Shown here: piece by piece, positions 1 through 5,217 of the stretch
Layout of the letters: the number at the start of each line of letters is the position of its first letter
How positions within the stretch are numbered: position 1 is the first letter of the stretch
Origin: Gammaproteobacteria bacterium
Lineage (GTDB): Bacteria; Pseudomonadota; Gammaproteobacteria; Enterobacterales; Kangiellaceae
NCBI GenBank assembly: GCA_002401655.1
Contig: NVTT01000022.1
Coordinates: forward strand, 23,222-28,719
Direction: 5' to 3'
Length of the DNA: 5,498 nucleotides
The notes under the pieces: generated by a model
What the model saw: the letters and a program-made list of their open reading frames with translations, nothing else
What the model was told of the DNA's origin: nothing
Database searches by the model: none
Program-made: the position numbers and the translations under genes

Positions 1-78
1 GTTAAATTCGTTAATTTAATTAGAGCTGCGCGTCCACAAGAAAAGGCCAAAACGCCTCAAAAGCGTCCCGCAAGCTAA
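1..78 (+). CDS. C-terminal end of upstream gene, probably MotA/TolQ/ExbB proton-channel subunit (partial)
   Basis: An open frame enters at base 1 in frame 1 and ends at the TAA at 76-78, giving 25 residues that begin VKFVNLIRAARPQ and end KRPAS. The tail is hydrophobic at first, then basic and proline-rich, as expected for the cytoplasmic end of an ExbB/TolQ/MotA-type subunit after its last membrane helix. The main argument is context: two ExbD/TolR subunits follow directly, and such pairs are normally preceded by their channel partner. No diagnostic channel motif lies inside the window, so the family name is inferred from neighbours. The 75 bp that follow (79-153) are very AT-rich and show no convincing terminator or promoter, so this gene is probably co-transcribed with the next ones. 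Confidence 0.5.
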   Translation, partial: VKFVNLIRAARPQEKAKTPQKRPAS

Positions 79-153
79 TTGTTTTTAAAATAGAAAAAAA
101 TCGAAAATAGTCCGTAACTAATAAATAATTTAAAAGATTAGAAATATAATTTT

Positions 154-711
154 ATGTTTAATAGACGATCTAAAAAAATGAAAGAGATGAATGCCGAATT
201 AAATATAACGGCATTTATGAACTTAATGGTTGTTTTGGTTCCTTTCCTTTTAATGACAGCTGTATTTTCTCAGGTTTCTATTTTAAACCTGAATCTACCC
301 GCTGGTGCCTCAGAAATAATTGAAACAGAAGAGAAACCGCCTAAAGCGTTAGAAGTAGTTATTCGGAAAAATCGATTGGATGTATTAGAAAGAAATTCAG
401 GTCTTTTGAAAAGCATTCCTAATATTGATGACCAGTATGATTTTGCGGAGCTCAATCAATTTCTTCAACAAGTGAAAGCTCATCCAGAATTTAACACCGA
501 TACTGGAATTACTCTATTAATGGAAATGGATACTAATTACGATGCTTTAATTCAAACTATGGATGCCGTTCGTCTTGTTGAATTAGAAGAGAAAGATCGG
601 GATAGTGAAGGTAATACGATTCATGGCGAACTTTTCCCCAATATATCAATGGGTGACGCTCCTCCGGATACATCGAAATTAAAAACGATAACGTCAGGGG
701 ATAAAAAATGA
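154..711 (+). CDS. ExbD/TolR-type biopolymer transport subunit, Asn variant (first of a pair)
   Basis: This 185-residue protein should be a stator subunit of a proton-driven inner-membrane motor, working with an ExbB/TolQ-like channel. Residues 1-16 are basic (RRSKKMK), matching a cytoplasmic N-terminus. A single membrane helix covers about residues 18-40 (FMNLMVVLVPFLLM), and the rest is a periplasmic domain ending in a polar tail after GELFPNISMGDAPP (about 158-171). The ExbD family normally has an Asp about five residues into this helix that carries protons; here the aligned residue is Asn23, and no other acidic residue lies in the helix. The length is near the upper end for ExbD/TolR. The ATG at 154 has no clear Shine-Dalgarno sequence; Met9 and Met12 are alternatives, but the basic leader favours 154. 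The stop overlaps the next start (ATGA), implying translational coupling. The family call is strong; the transported or moved partner is unknown. Confidence 0.88.
   Translation: MFNRRSKKMKEMNAELNITAFMNLMVVLVPFLLMTAVFSQVSILNLNLPAGASEIIETEEKPPKALEVVIRKNRLDVLERNSGLLKSIPNIDDQYDFAELNQFLQQVKAHPEFNTDTGITLLMEMDTNYDALIQTMDAVRLVELEEKDRDSEGNTIHGELFPNISMGDAPPDTSKLKTITSGDKK
696..701 (+). promoter_or_regulatory. Ribosome binding site for the second ExbD-like gene
   Basis: AGGGGA lies 6 nt upstream of the ATG at 708, inside the 3' end of the first ExbD gene. It supports the 708 start and the 4-nt overlap of the two genes. Confidence 0.6.
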
Positions 712-1217
712 AAAAATCCTATCGCGCAGTAAGAATGGAACGACACCATAAAAGACAAAGTGGAAGTAATTTAAATTTAGTTTCATTAATGGATATTTTC
801 ACTATTTTGGTGTTCTTCCTATTAGTTAATTCCTCGTCAGTACAACAGTTACCTAGTAGTAAAGACTTAAAACTGCCAACTTCATCTGCACAACAGTTGC
901 CGGAAGAAACAGTGGTTCTATTAGTCAACAAAAATCAAATATTAGTGCAAGGACGTTTTATCGTGAACGTTTCTCAAGTTCTTTCAAATAAAGAGCCTCT
1001 AATTAAAGAATTGTTAGAAGAAATGAAGATACAGGCGGCATCAAGTTTAGTTGAAAATGCGGAAGAGGAGGGCTTTGACGTTACCATTATGGGTGACAAG
1101 AATATTCCTTATAAACTATTAAGAAAAATATTGGCAACACTGAGTGCGGCAAACTACACAAATATTTCTATGGCAGTTATGAAACGAAATGATTCACCCA
1201 AAAGTAGTAGAGAGTAG
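708..1217 (+). CDS. ExbD/TolR-type biopolymer transport subunit, Asp-bearing (second of a pair)
   Basis: This 169-residue protein is a second ExbD/TolR-like stator subunit. A basic cytoplasmic leader (residues 1-20) is followed by a membrane helix at about 24-41 with the sequence NLVSLMDIFTILVFFLLVN. Asp29 sits where the family carries its essential protonatable aspartate, so this member could support proton-driven movement. The periplasmic part contains LPSSKDLKLP (about 48-57), and a C-terminal stretch, MGDKNIPYKLLRKIL at about 127-141, resembles the ExbD fold's final helix and strand. The start overlaps the upstream stop as ATGA, and AGGGGA precedes it. Together with its neighbour it probably forms a hetero-dimeric or mixed stator with an ExbB-like channel. 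The domain call is strong; whether the two ExbD proteins pair with each other is inference. Confidence 0.9.
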   Translation: MKKSYRAVRMERHHKRQSGSNLNLVSLMDIFTILVFFLLVNSSSVQQLPSSKDLKLPTSSAQQLPEETVVLLVNKNQILVQGRFIVNVSQVLSNKEPLIKELLEEMKIQAASSLVENAEEEGFDVTIMGDKNIPYKLLRKILATLSAANYTNISMAVMKRNDSPKSSRE

Positions 1218-1220
1218 GAA
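1216..1220 (+). promoter_or_regulatory. Ribosome binding site for the AgmX-like gene
   Basis: AGGAA overlaps the stop codon of the second ExbD gene and lies 5 nt before the ATG at 1226. It fixes that start and suggests coupled translation. Confidence 0.65.
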
Positions 1221-1225
1221 GAATC

Positions 1226-2146
1226 ATGGCATATAATCCTTCAATGTCTTTTGACCCAGTTCTACCATGGGAAAACAACGCTGAGGAAACTAATCGTTTT
1301 CTAAAATTAATCATTTCGGCTATTGTTATTTCTCTTTTAATTAGTAGTATAGTTCCATTTCTTACCGTTGCAAAATTAGACAGAACTAAAGCAACCACAA
1401 TACCACCGCGTTTAGTTAAAATGATTTTAGAACAAAAGAAGGTGGTTGAACCTCCACCACCACCGCCTCCTGAACCTAAAGAAGAAAAGAAAGAAGAAGA
1501 AAAGAAAAAACCTGAAGAAAAAAAGGAAGAGCCTAAACCTGTAGAAGTTAAAACAGCAAAAGAAGTTGCAAAAAAACATATCGCAGTCTTTGATGCTTTG
1601 GCTGATTTGAGAGATTTAGCTGATATAGACGAGTTGACGACTAATCAATCCTTGTCGAATGATACAGGCCAAGCTGCAAAAGTTACACGCTCGCTAATTA
1701 CAAAGAAAGCTACGCAAGGTAGCGGTGGGATTAGAGTTGCAACAGCAAGTCGGTCAAGTGGGGTCGGTGCACTCAAAGGACAAAACGTTACAAAAATTAC
1801 CAGTAATATAGGTGATGCTGTGGCCAATACAAAAAGAAAAAACAAAAATGGTAGTCAAAAAAGAAGTGAAGAAAATATTCAATTAGCTTTTGATAAAAAC
1901 AAATCAGCTATTTTTGCTCTATATCATAGAGCTTTAAGAAAAAATCCTAATCTGCAGGGAAGTGTTGTTTTTAGATTGACAATATCGGCCAGTGGGAAAG
2001 TAACCGCTTGTAGCATTGACTCAAGTGAAATAGATGATCCAAAATTATTGAAAAGATTGATTTCTAAGATCAAGCGAATTAATTTTGGTGCACAAAGTGT
2101 TGTTACTTGGAATGATACCTATCAAATTAACTTCCTTCCAAGTTAG
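1226..2146 (+). CDS. TonB-like protein with AgmX/PglI-type C-terminal domain
   Basis: This 306-residue protein looks like the periplasm-spanning arm driven by the ExbB/ExbD motor encoded just upstream. The visible order is a short cytoplasmic N-terminus (1-25), one membrane helix (about 26-49), seven prolines in a row (76-82), a Lys/Glu/Pro-rich linker (to about 108), and a Gly/Ser/Thr-rich middle segment (about 140-200, including GSGGIRVATASRSSG). The C-terminal domain (about 213-306) includes AFDKNKSAIFALYHRALRKN and later LQGSVVFRLTISASGKVT, and ends INFLPS. That last domain matches, from memory, the AgmX/PglI C-terminal family, a TonB-like fold. In Myxococcus the related AgmX/GltJ works with the AglRQS proton channel in gliding, which fits this neighbourhood. 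Here there is no N-terminal zinc-finger or forkhead-associated-like part. The partner in the outer membrane is not in the window. The heptaproline run would probably need elongation factor P for efficient translation. Confidence 0.87.
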   Translation: MAYNPSMSFDPVLPWENNAEETNRFLKLIISAIVISLLISSIVPFLTVAKLDRTKATTIPPRLVKMILEQKKVVEPPPPPPPEPKEEKKEEEKKKPEEKKEEPKPVEVKTAKEVAKKHIAVFDALADLRDLADIDELTTNQSLSNDTGQAAKVTRSLITKKATQGSGGIRVATASRSSGVGALKGQNVTKITSNIGDAVANTKRKNKNGSQKRSEENIQLAFDKNKSAIFALYHRALRKNPNLQGSVVFRLTISASGKVTACSIDSSEIDDPKLLKRLISKIKRINFGAQSVVTWNDTYQINFLPS

Positions 2147-2178
2147 TTAAGAAAAACGACAAAGTAAATTGTTTAATA

Positions 2179-3165
2179 ATGAACCTCTTTTTTCTAAAAG
2201 CTAAACTAGTATTCATAACTTTTTCTGTCTGTATTTCTTTTGATGTCGATTGTAAATGGACCAAACACTCTTTTGAAGTAATGGGTACTCAATCAAATAT
2301 TGAGTTTGAAGTGCTAGATGCAAAAATGGCACCTAATACTTTACAACGGGTTATAGACGAAATGCATCGTATCGATGCGTTAATGAGTCCGTTTAAATCA
2401 ACGAGTGAATTATCTAAAATCAATCGATTAGCATCAACGCATCCTGTTCACATTAGTAACGAGCTGTATGATTTACTGGTTAAATCTGCAGAATTTTCGA
2501 AATTAACCCAAGGCGCCTTTGATATTAGCTTTTCCAGTGTTGGTTACCTATATAACTATAGAACTTCAGTAAGACCGACAGAAAAGCAAATTGAAAATCT
2601 TAAAAGAAACATTAATTATCGATCAGTTCAGTTGAACAAAGATAATCAAACTGTCAAATTTGTACAACCTTTGGTTAAAATTGACCTTGGCGGTATTGCA
2701 AAAGGTTATGCCGTTGACCAATGTATTCAAATACTAAAGGATAGTGGCGTCGTCAATGCCTATGTTAGTGCGGGTGGAGATAGTCGAATTATTGGAAAAA
2801 AAGACGATCGATTGTGGTATATCGGGATCAAACATCCTCGAGATAAAAATAAATTATTAGTAAACTTACCTTTAGAAGAGGTTTCAATTTCTACGTCGGG
2901 CGATTATGAACGTTTTTTTGTGAAAGACGGCGTCAGATATCATCATATTATTGACCCAAAGACTGGTGATTCAGCACGGGAACTACAAAGCGTTACCATC
3001 CTTGCGCCAAGTTCTACTACAGCCGATGCTCTTTCAACTAGCGTTTTTGTATTGGGACTAGATAAAGGCTTAAAGTTAATTAATGGTCTTTCCGATATAT
3101 CGGCCATTCTGGTCGACTCTCAAGGACGATTACATTACTCAGACGATATCGCTAGACTAAAATAA
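2179..3165 (+). CDS. apbE: FAD:protein FMN transferase (ApbE family)
   Basis: ApbE enzymes act in the periplasm, moving FMN from FAD onto a Thr or Ser of target redox proteins using Mg2+. All the family hallmarks appear in order in this 328-residue protein: MGT at 35-37, MSPFKSTSELSKIN at 69-82, GAFDIS at 112-117, DLGGIAKGYAVD at 169-180, AGGDSR at 198-203, SGDYER at 240-245, HIIDPKTG at 256-263 and TTADALSTSVFVLG at 280-293. It therefore looks complete and active. Residues 1-20 form a hydrophobic export signal; Cys18 and Cys25 do not sit in a good lipobox, so a lipoprotein form is doubtful and the cleavage site is unclear. The start at 2179 lacks a strong Shine-Dalgarno sequence. The gene lies 32 nt after the AgmX-like gene with no terminator between, so co-transcription is likely. 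Its usual clients, such as Nqr or Rnf subunits, are not present here. Confidence 0.93.
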   Translation: MNLFFLKAKLVFITFSVCISFDVDCKWTKHSFEVMGTQSNIEFEVLDAKMAPNTLQRVIDEMHRIDALMSPFKSTSELSKINRLASTHPVHISNELYDLLVKSAEFSKLTQGAFDISFSSVGYLYNYRTSVRPTEKQIENLKRNINYRSVQLNKDNQTVKFVQPLVKIDLGGIAKGYAVDQCIQILKDSGVVNAYVSAGGDSRIIGKKDDRLWYIGIKHPRDKNKLLVNLPLEEVSISTSGDYERFFVKDGVRYHHIIDPKTGDSARELQSVTILAPSSTTADALSTSVFVLGLDKGLKLINGLSDISAILVDSQGRLHYSDDIARLK

Positions 3166-3230
3166 CCGTTTATAAGCAAATCAACGCCTTATCGAAAAAG
3201 ATGACCATCAATAATGGAAATGTGATGTTT

Positions 3231-3271
3231 CTAGGATTATGCAGTTGTCCACCGTTAATGATATAATCTAG
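3231..3271. repeat. Imperfect inverted repeat spanning the promoter region
   Basis: CTAGGATTAT at 3231-3240 and ATAATCTAG at 3263-3271 are inverted copies that match over 9 pairs with one unpaired G in the left arm. The arm centres are about 31-32 bp apart, close to three turns of B-DNA, and the right arm overlaps the -10 box. This could be an operator for a dimeric regulator. It is short and AT-rich, so chance is possible. Confidence 0.4.
3259..3267 (+). promoter_or_regulatory. Extended -10 promoter upstream of the DUF2066-hda operon
   Basis: TGATATAAT is a perfect extended -10 element (TG, one base, TATAAT). No good -35 hexamer lies 16-18 bp upstream; TTGTCC at 3245-3250 is too close (11-bp spacer). 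An extended -10 can work without a -35, so this fits a sigma-70 type promoter with a start near 3274 and a leader of about 60 nt before the DUF2066 gene. It sits in the only large intergenic gap, at the change from the motor cassette to the DUF2066 group. Confidence 0.55.
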
Positions 3272-3274
3272 TCA

Positions 3275-3307
3275 AATTAAACGAGTATTTGATTGCTCAT
3301 TTTAATT
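3275..3307. repeat. AT-rich inverted repeat in the predicted leader
   Basis: AATTAAA at 3275-3281 pairs with TTTAATT at 3301-3307, and GAG at 3283-3285 pairs with CTC at 3296-3298, leaving a small internal loop and a 10-nt apical loop. It begins at about the expected transcription start. It has no GC-rich stem and no T-run directly after it, so it is not a convincing terminator; an operator or a weak leader hairpin is possible. Confidence 0.3.
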
Positions 3308-3335
3308 GATAGTTTTAGCCATTTTTTAACTCAAT

Positions 3336-4592
3336 ATGAAGCCCGTTGAAATATTCATGCATTTATCTTTATTTTATACTTATCGTATTTATTTGGCGCT
3401 AATCATTCTGTTAATGGTAGGGAATATCGCTAAAGCGGTAGAAATCTCTAATATTTATCAAGTGGACATTCCAGTGAAAGAGCAAAGTAATAATGCTCGT
3501 TGGAAAGCCAGTTTAGAGGGACTAAAACTCGTTCTAGTAAGGCGAAGTGGTAGTCAGCGGATTCTGAATTCTAATGAAGCAAGCGAAGCATTCAAAAAAG
3601 TCACTAGTTATCTGCAATCGTCACAATATTCTCGTGAAGAAGAAGTTATTGACGAATACAAGTATATAATTTCACTTTATTTTGAGCCTCGACTAATTGA
3701 TGAATTAATTAAACGAGCGAATCAATCTCTTTGGGATATTAATCGACCTGTCAGTATTTTGTGGTTAGCGCACGAAGAAGTTGATCAATACTCTACTCTA
3801 TATAGACGTATAATTACAGAAAATGAGAATGAAATTATTATCAATGATTTAATCAGTAAAAACTCAAAGCGAAGAGGGGTACCGGTTATTCTTCCTTTGA
3901 TGGATTTGGATGATAGCTTGTTGGTGTCTCAGAGTGATGTCTGGGGAAGGTTTCCAGAAGCGATTGTTGAAGCAAGTAACCGTTATTCGGTAGATTCAAT
4001 TATTATCGGTAAAATATATCAGCGAAGCGAATTATGGTTTGGACAATTCACTTATTTTAATCAATCTAAAAATATTAGTTTTGAGTATCAATCGGATAAT
4101 GTCGATTTAATTTATAAACAAATGTTTGATGGTTTGGCTGAAACTTTGTGTGAGCAATATTGCGTCACTCAAACAGTGAGTGCTGGGCATGAACTCCTTA
4201 TAGGGATTGAGAATATAACTAATTTTGAAATTTTTCAAAAGATTAAAAATTATTTGTCTGATTTATCAGCGGTTCGCCAGGTTGACGTAGTTAACATTCA
4301 TCAAGATGAAATACTCTTTCGTTTATCATTATTATCGAATGAAAAAGTCGTTATTGAAAGCCTCCGCTTGAACAGGCGTTTAAAGTTTATTGAAAAGCCA
4401 GTTGTAGAGAAAATAGGCAAAATGATTACACTGGATAATACTTTACCTATTGAGGGCGAATCTGATAAAGGTGCAGAAAAAACACGAAATTCCTTTTATC
4501 AAGAAGAATTTAAAATTGAAAAACCAGAAAACACTAAGGACTCGAAATCCATTTTAAAATCTAAAACAATCTATTATAGATGGGTTAACTAA
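3336..4592 (+). CDS. DUF2066 family exported protein
   Basis: This 418-residue protein resembles the DUF2066 family, whose function is not known to me. A signal peptide is visible (hydrophobic about 17-30, with NIAKA ending at residue 34 as a likely signal peptidase I site), so the mature protein should be periplasmic or membrane-attached. Family-like segments are IYQVDIPVKEQSNNAR (40-55), LVRRSGSQRIL (67-77), LWDINRPVSILWLA (132-145), RRGVPVILPLMDLDD (179-193), SDVWGRF (200-206) and YSVDSIIIGKI (217-227). The tail holds a charged, low-complexity stretch (about 371-408) before a final IYYRW. The start could instead be Met8 (3357); neither has a clear Shine-Dalgarno sequence. In other gammaproteobacteria, Pseudomonas for example, DUF2066 genes also lie near hda, matching the order here. 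The next gene starts 1 nt after its stop. Confidence 0.82.
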   Translation: MKPVEIFMHLSLFYTYRIYLALIILLMVGNIAKAVEISNIYQVDIPVKEQSNNARWKASLEGLKLVLVRRSGSQRILNSNEASEAFKKVTSYLQSSQYSREEEVIDEYKYIISLYFEPRLIDELIKRANQSLWDINRPVSILWLAHEEVDQYSTLYRRIITENENEIIINDLISKNSKRRGVPVILPLMDLDDSLLVSQSDVWGRFPEAIVEASNRYSVDSIIIGKIYQRSELWFGQFTYFNQSKNISFEYQSDNVDLIYKQMFDGLAETLCEQYCVTQTVSAGHELLIGIENITNFEIFQKIKNYLSDLSAVRQVDVVNIHQDEILFRLSLLSNEKVVIESLRLNRRLKFIEKPVVEKIGKMITLDNTLPIEGESDKGAEKTRNSFYQEEFKIEKPENTKDSKSILKSKTIYYRWVN

Positions 4593-4593
4593 C

Positions 4594-5178
4594 GTGAATT
4601 TAAGTAGACGTTCTATTCCTAATATCATCACTAGCATACGGCTATTTTTACTTATTCCACTCTCTTTCTATCTTTCAAATGAAGATTATACTACCGCACT
4701 TTACATATTTTTTGTCGCCGGCGTTTCAGATGCCTTAGATGGCTATCTAGCTAAAAAATATAATTGGACCAGCCATTTTGGAAGTGTTTTGGATCCTTTG
4801 GCCGATAAAGCATTACTGGTTATATCAATGGCGATACTCACGTTGAATGGCAAAATTGAGTTGCTGTTATTTTCGTTAGTGGCTTTACGTGATGTCTATA
4901 TAGTATTTGGTGCGTATTTATATCATAGGAAATTTGGTAAATACAAAATGAACCCCAGTATATATTCAAAATTAAATACATTTTTTCAAATATCAATGGT
5001 AACTCTACTCTTAGTCTCTTTAGGTTATCAACATTTGTCCGCTAGTATATTTGTTACTTTAAATTGGATCATATATTTAACTCTTTTCGTTAGTACTCTT
5101 CACTATACTATAATTTGGGGCGGTCGTTACTTCAGCAACCATTCTCCTGGTGAATTACCTCAACATTCTGATAAATGA
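4594..5178 (+). CDS. CDP-alcohol phosphatidyltransferase (cardiolipin or PGP synthase type)
   Basis: This 194-residue integral membrane enzyme should move a phosphatidyl group from CDP-diacylglycerol to an alcohol. The family signature is at residues 46-71: D46, D49-G50, A53, then G63, D67 and D71, read as DALDGYLAK followed by FGSVLDPLADK. These Asp residues bind the metal and CDP. The usual Arg after the Ala is Lys54. The N-terminal SIPNIITSIRLFLLIP also fits the family, and several more hydrophobic helices follow. Segments LRDVYIVFGAYLY (98-110) and MNPSIYSKLNTFFQ (119-132) recall the CRLS1-like cardiolipin synthase branch more than classical PgsA, which usually has an RE motif there. So a cardiolipin synthase is my first guess, with PGP synthase the alternative. 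It starts with GTG, 1 nt after the DUF2066 stop, implying translational coupling. Confidence 0.88.
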   Translation: MNLSRRSIPNIITSIRLFLLIPLSFYLSNEDYTTALYIFFVAGVSDALDGYLAKKYNWTSHFGSVLDPLADKALLVISMAILTLNGKIELLLFSLVALRDVYIVFGAYLYHRKFGKYKMNPSIYSKLNTFFQISMVTLLLVSLGYQHLSASIFVTLNWIIYLTLFVSTLHYTIIWGGRYFSNHSPGELPQHSDK

Positions 5179-5192
5179 ATGCAATCTAATTT

Positions 5193-5206
5193 TTCAATTT
5201 ATTGAA
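5193..5206. repeat. Short perfect palindrome between the phosphatidyltransferase gene and hda
   Basis: TTCAAT, a TT spacer and ATTGAA form a perfect 6-bp inverted repeat in the 39-bp gap before hda. There is no GC content or T-run to make a terminator. It may be a binding site or only chance in AT-rich DNA; it lies 11 nt upstream of the hda start. Confidence 0.3.
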
Positions 5207-5217
5207 TTAAAAAGTCT

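Noticed and set aside
79..153. TATAAT at 145-150 and TTGTTT at 79-84 as a promoter for the first ExbD gene
   Set aside because: The TATAAT lies only 3 nt before the ATG and has no -35 at a fitting distance. The TTGTTT has no -10 partner at 16-18 bp. The region is so AT-rich that such matches are expected by chance.
842..901. Near-identical 12-mers ACAACAGTTACC and ACAACAGTTGCC inside the second ExbD gene
   Set aside because: They encode two QQLP stretches in the proline-containing periplasmic neck. Two short copies in frame look like simple sequence drift, not a repeat element.
1177..1398. Reverse-strand open frames (for example 270-455, 719-931, 1177-1398, 1645-1845)
   Set aside because: All lie opposite well-supported genes, show no recognisable domain and have no good ribosome binding site; they are shadows.
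2128..2145. Hairpin TAACTT/AAGTTA at the end of the AgmX-like gene as a terminator
   Set aside because: The stem is only 6 bp, mostly A-T, and is followed by GTTAAGAAAA rather than a run of T.
2230..2255. Lipoprotein signal at Cys18 or Cys25 of ApbE
   Set aside because: The residues before each Cys (Phe-Ser-Val and Asp-Val-Asp) do not fit a lipobox; a standard signal peptide or membrane anchor is more likely.
2803..2814. A-run (GGA AAA AAA GAC) in apbE as a slippery site
   Set aside because: The phase permits a -1 slip, but the -1 frame has no prompt stop and no stimulator is visible; AAA-AAA codons are frequent in this AT-rich DNA.
3171..3192. ATAAG/CTTAT hairpin after apbE as a terminator
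   Set aside because: A 5-bp AT-rich stem with an 11-nt or longer loop and no T-run after it; too weak to call.
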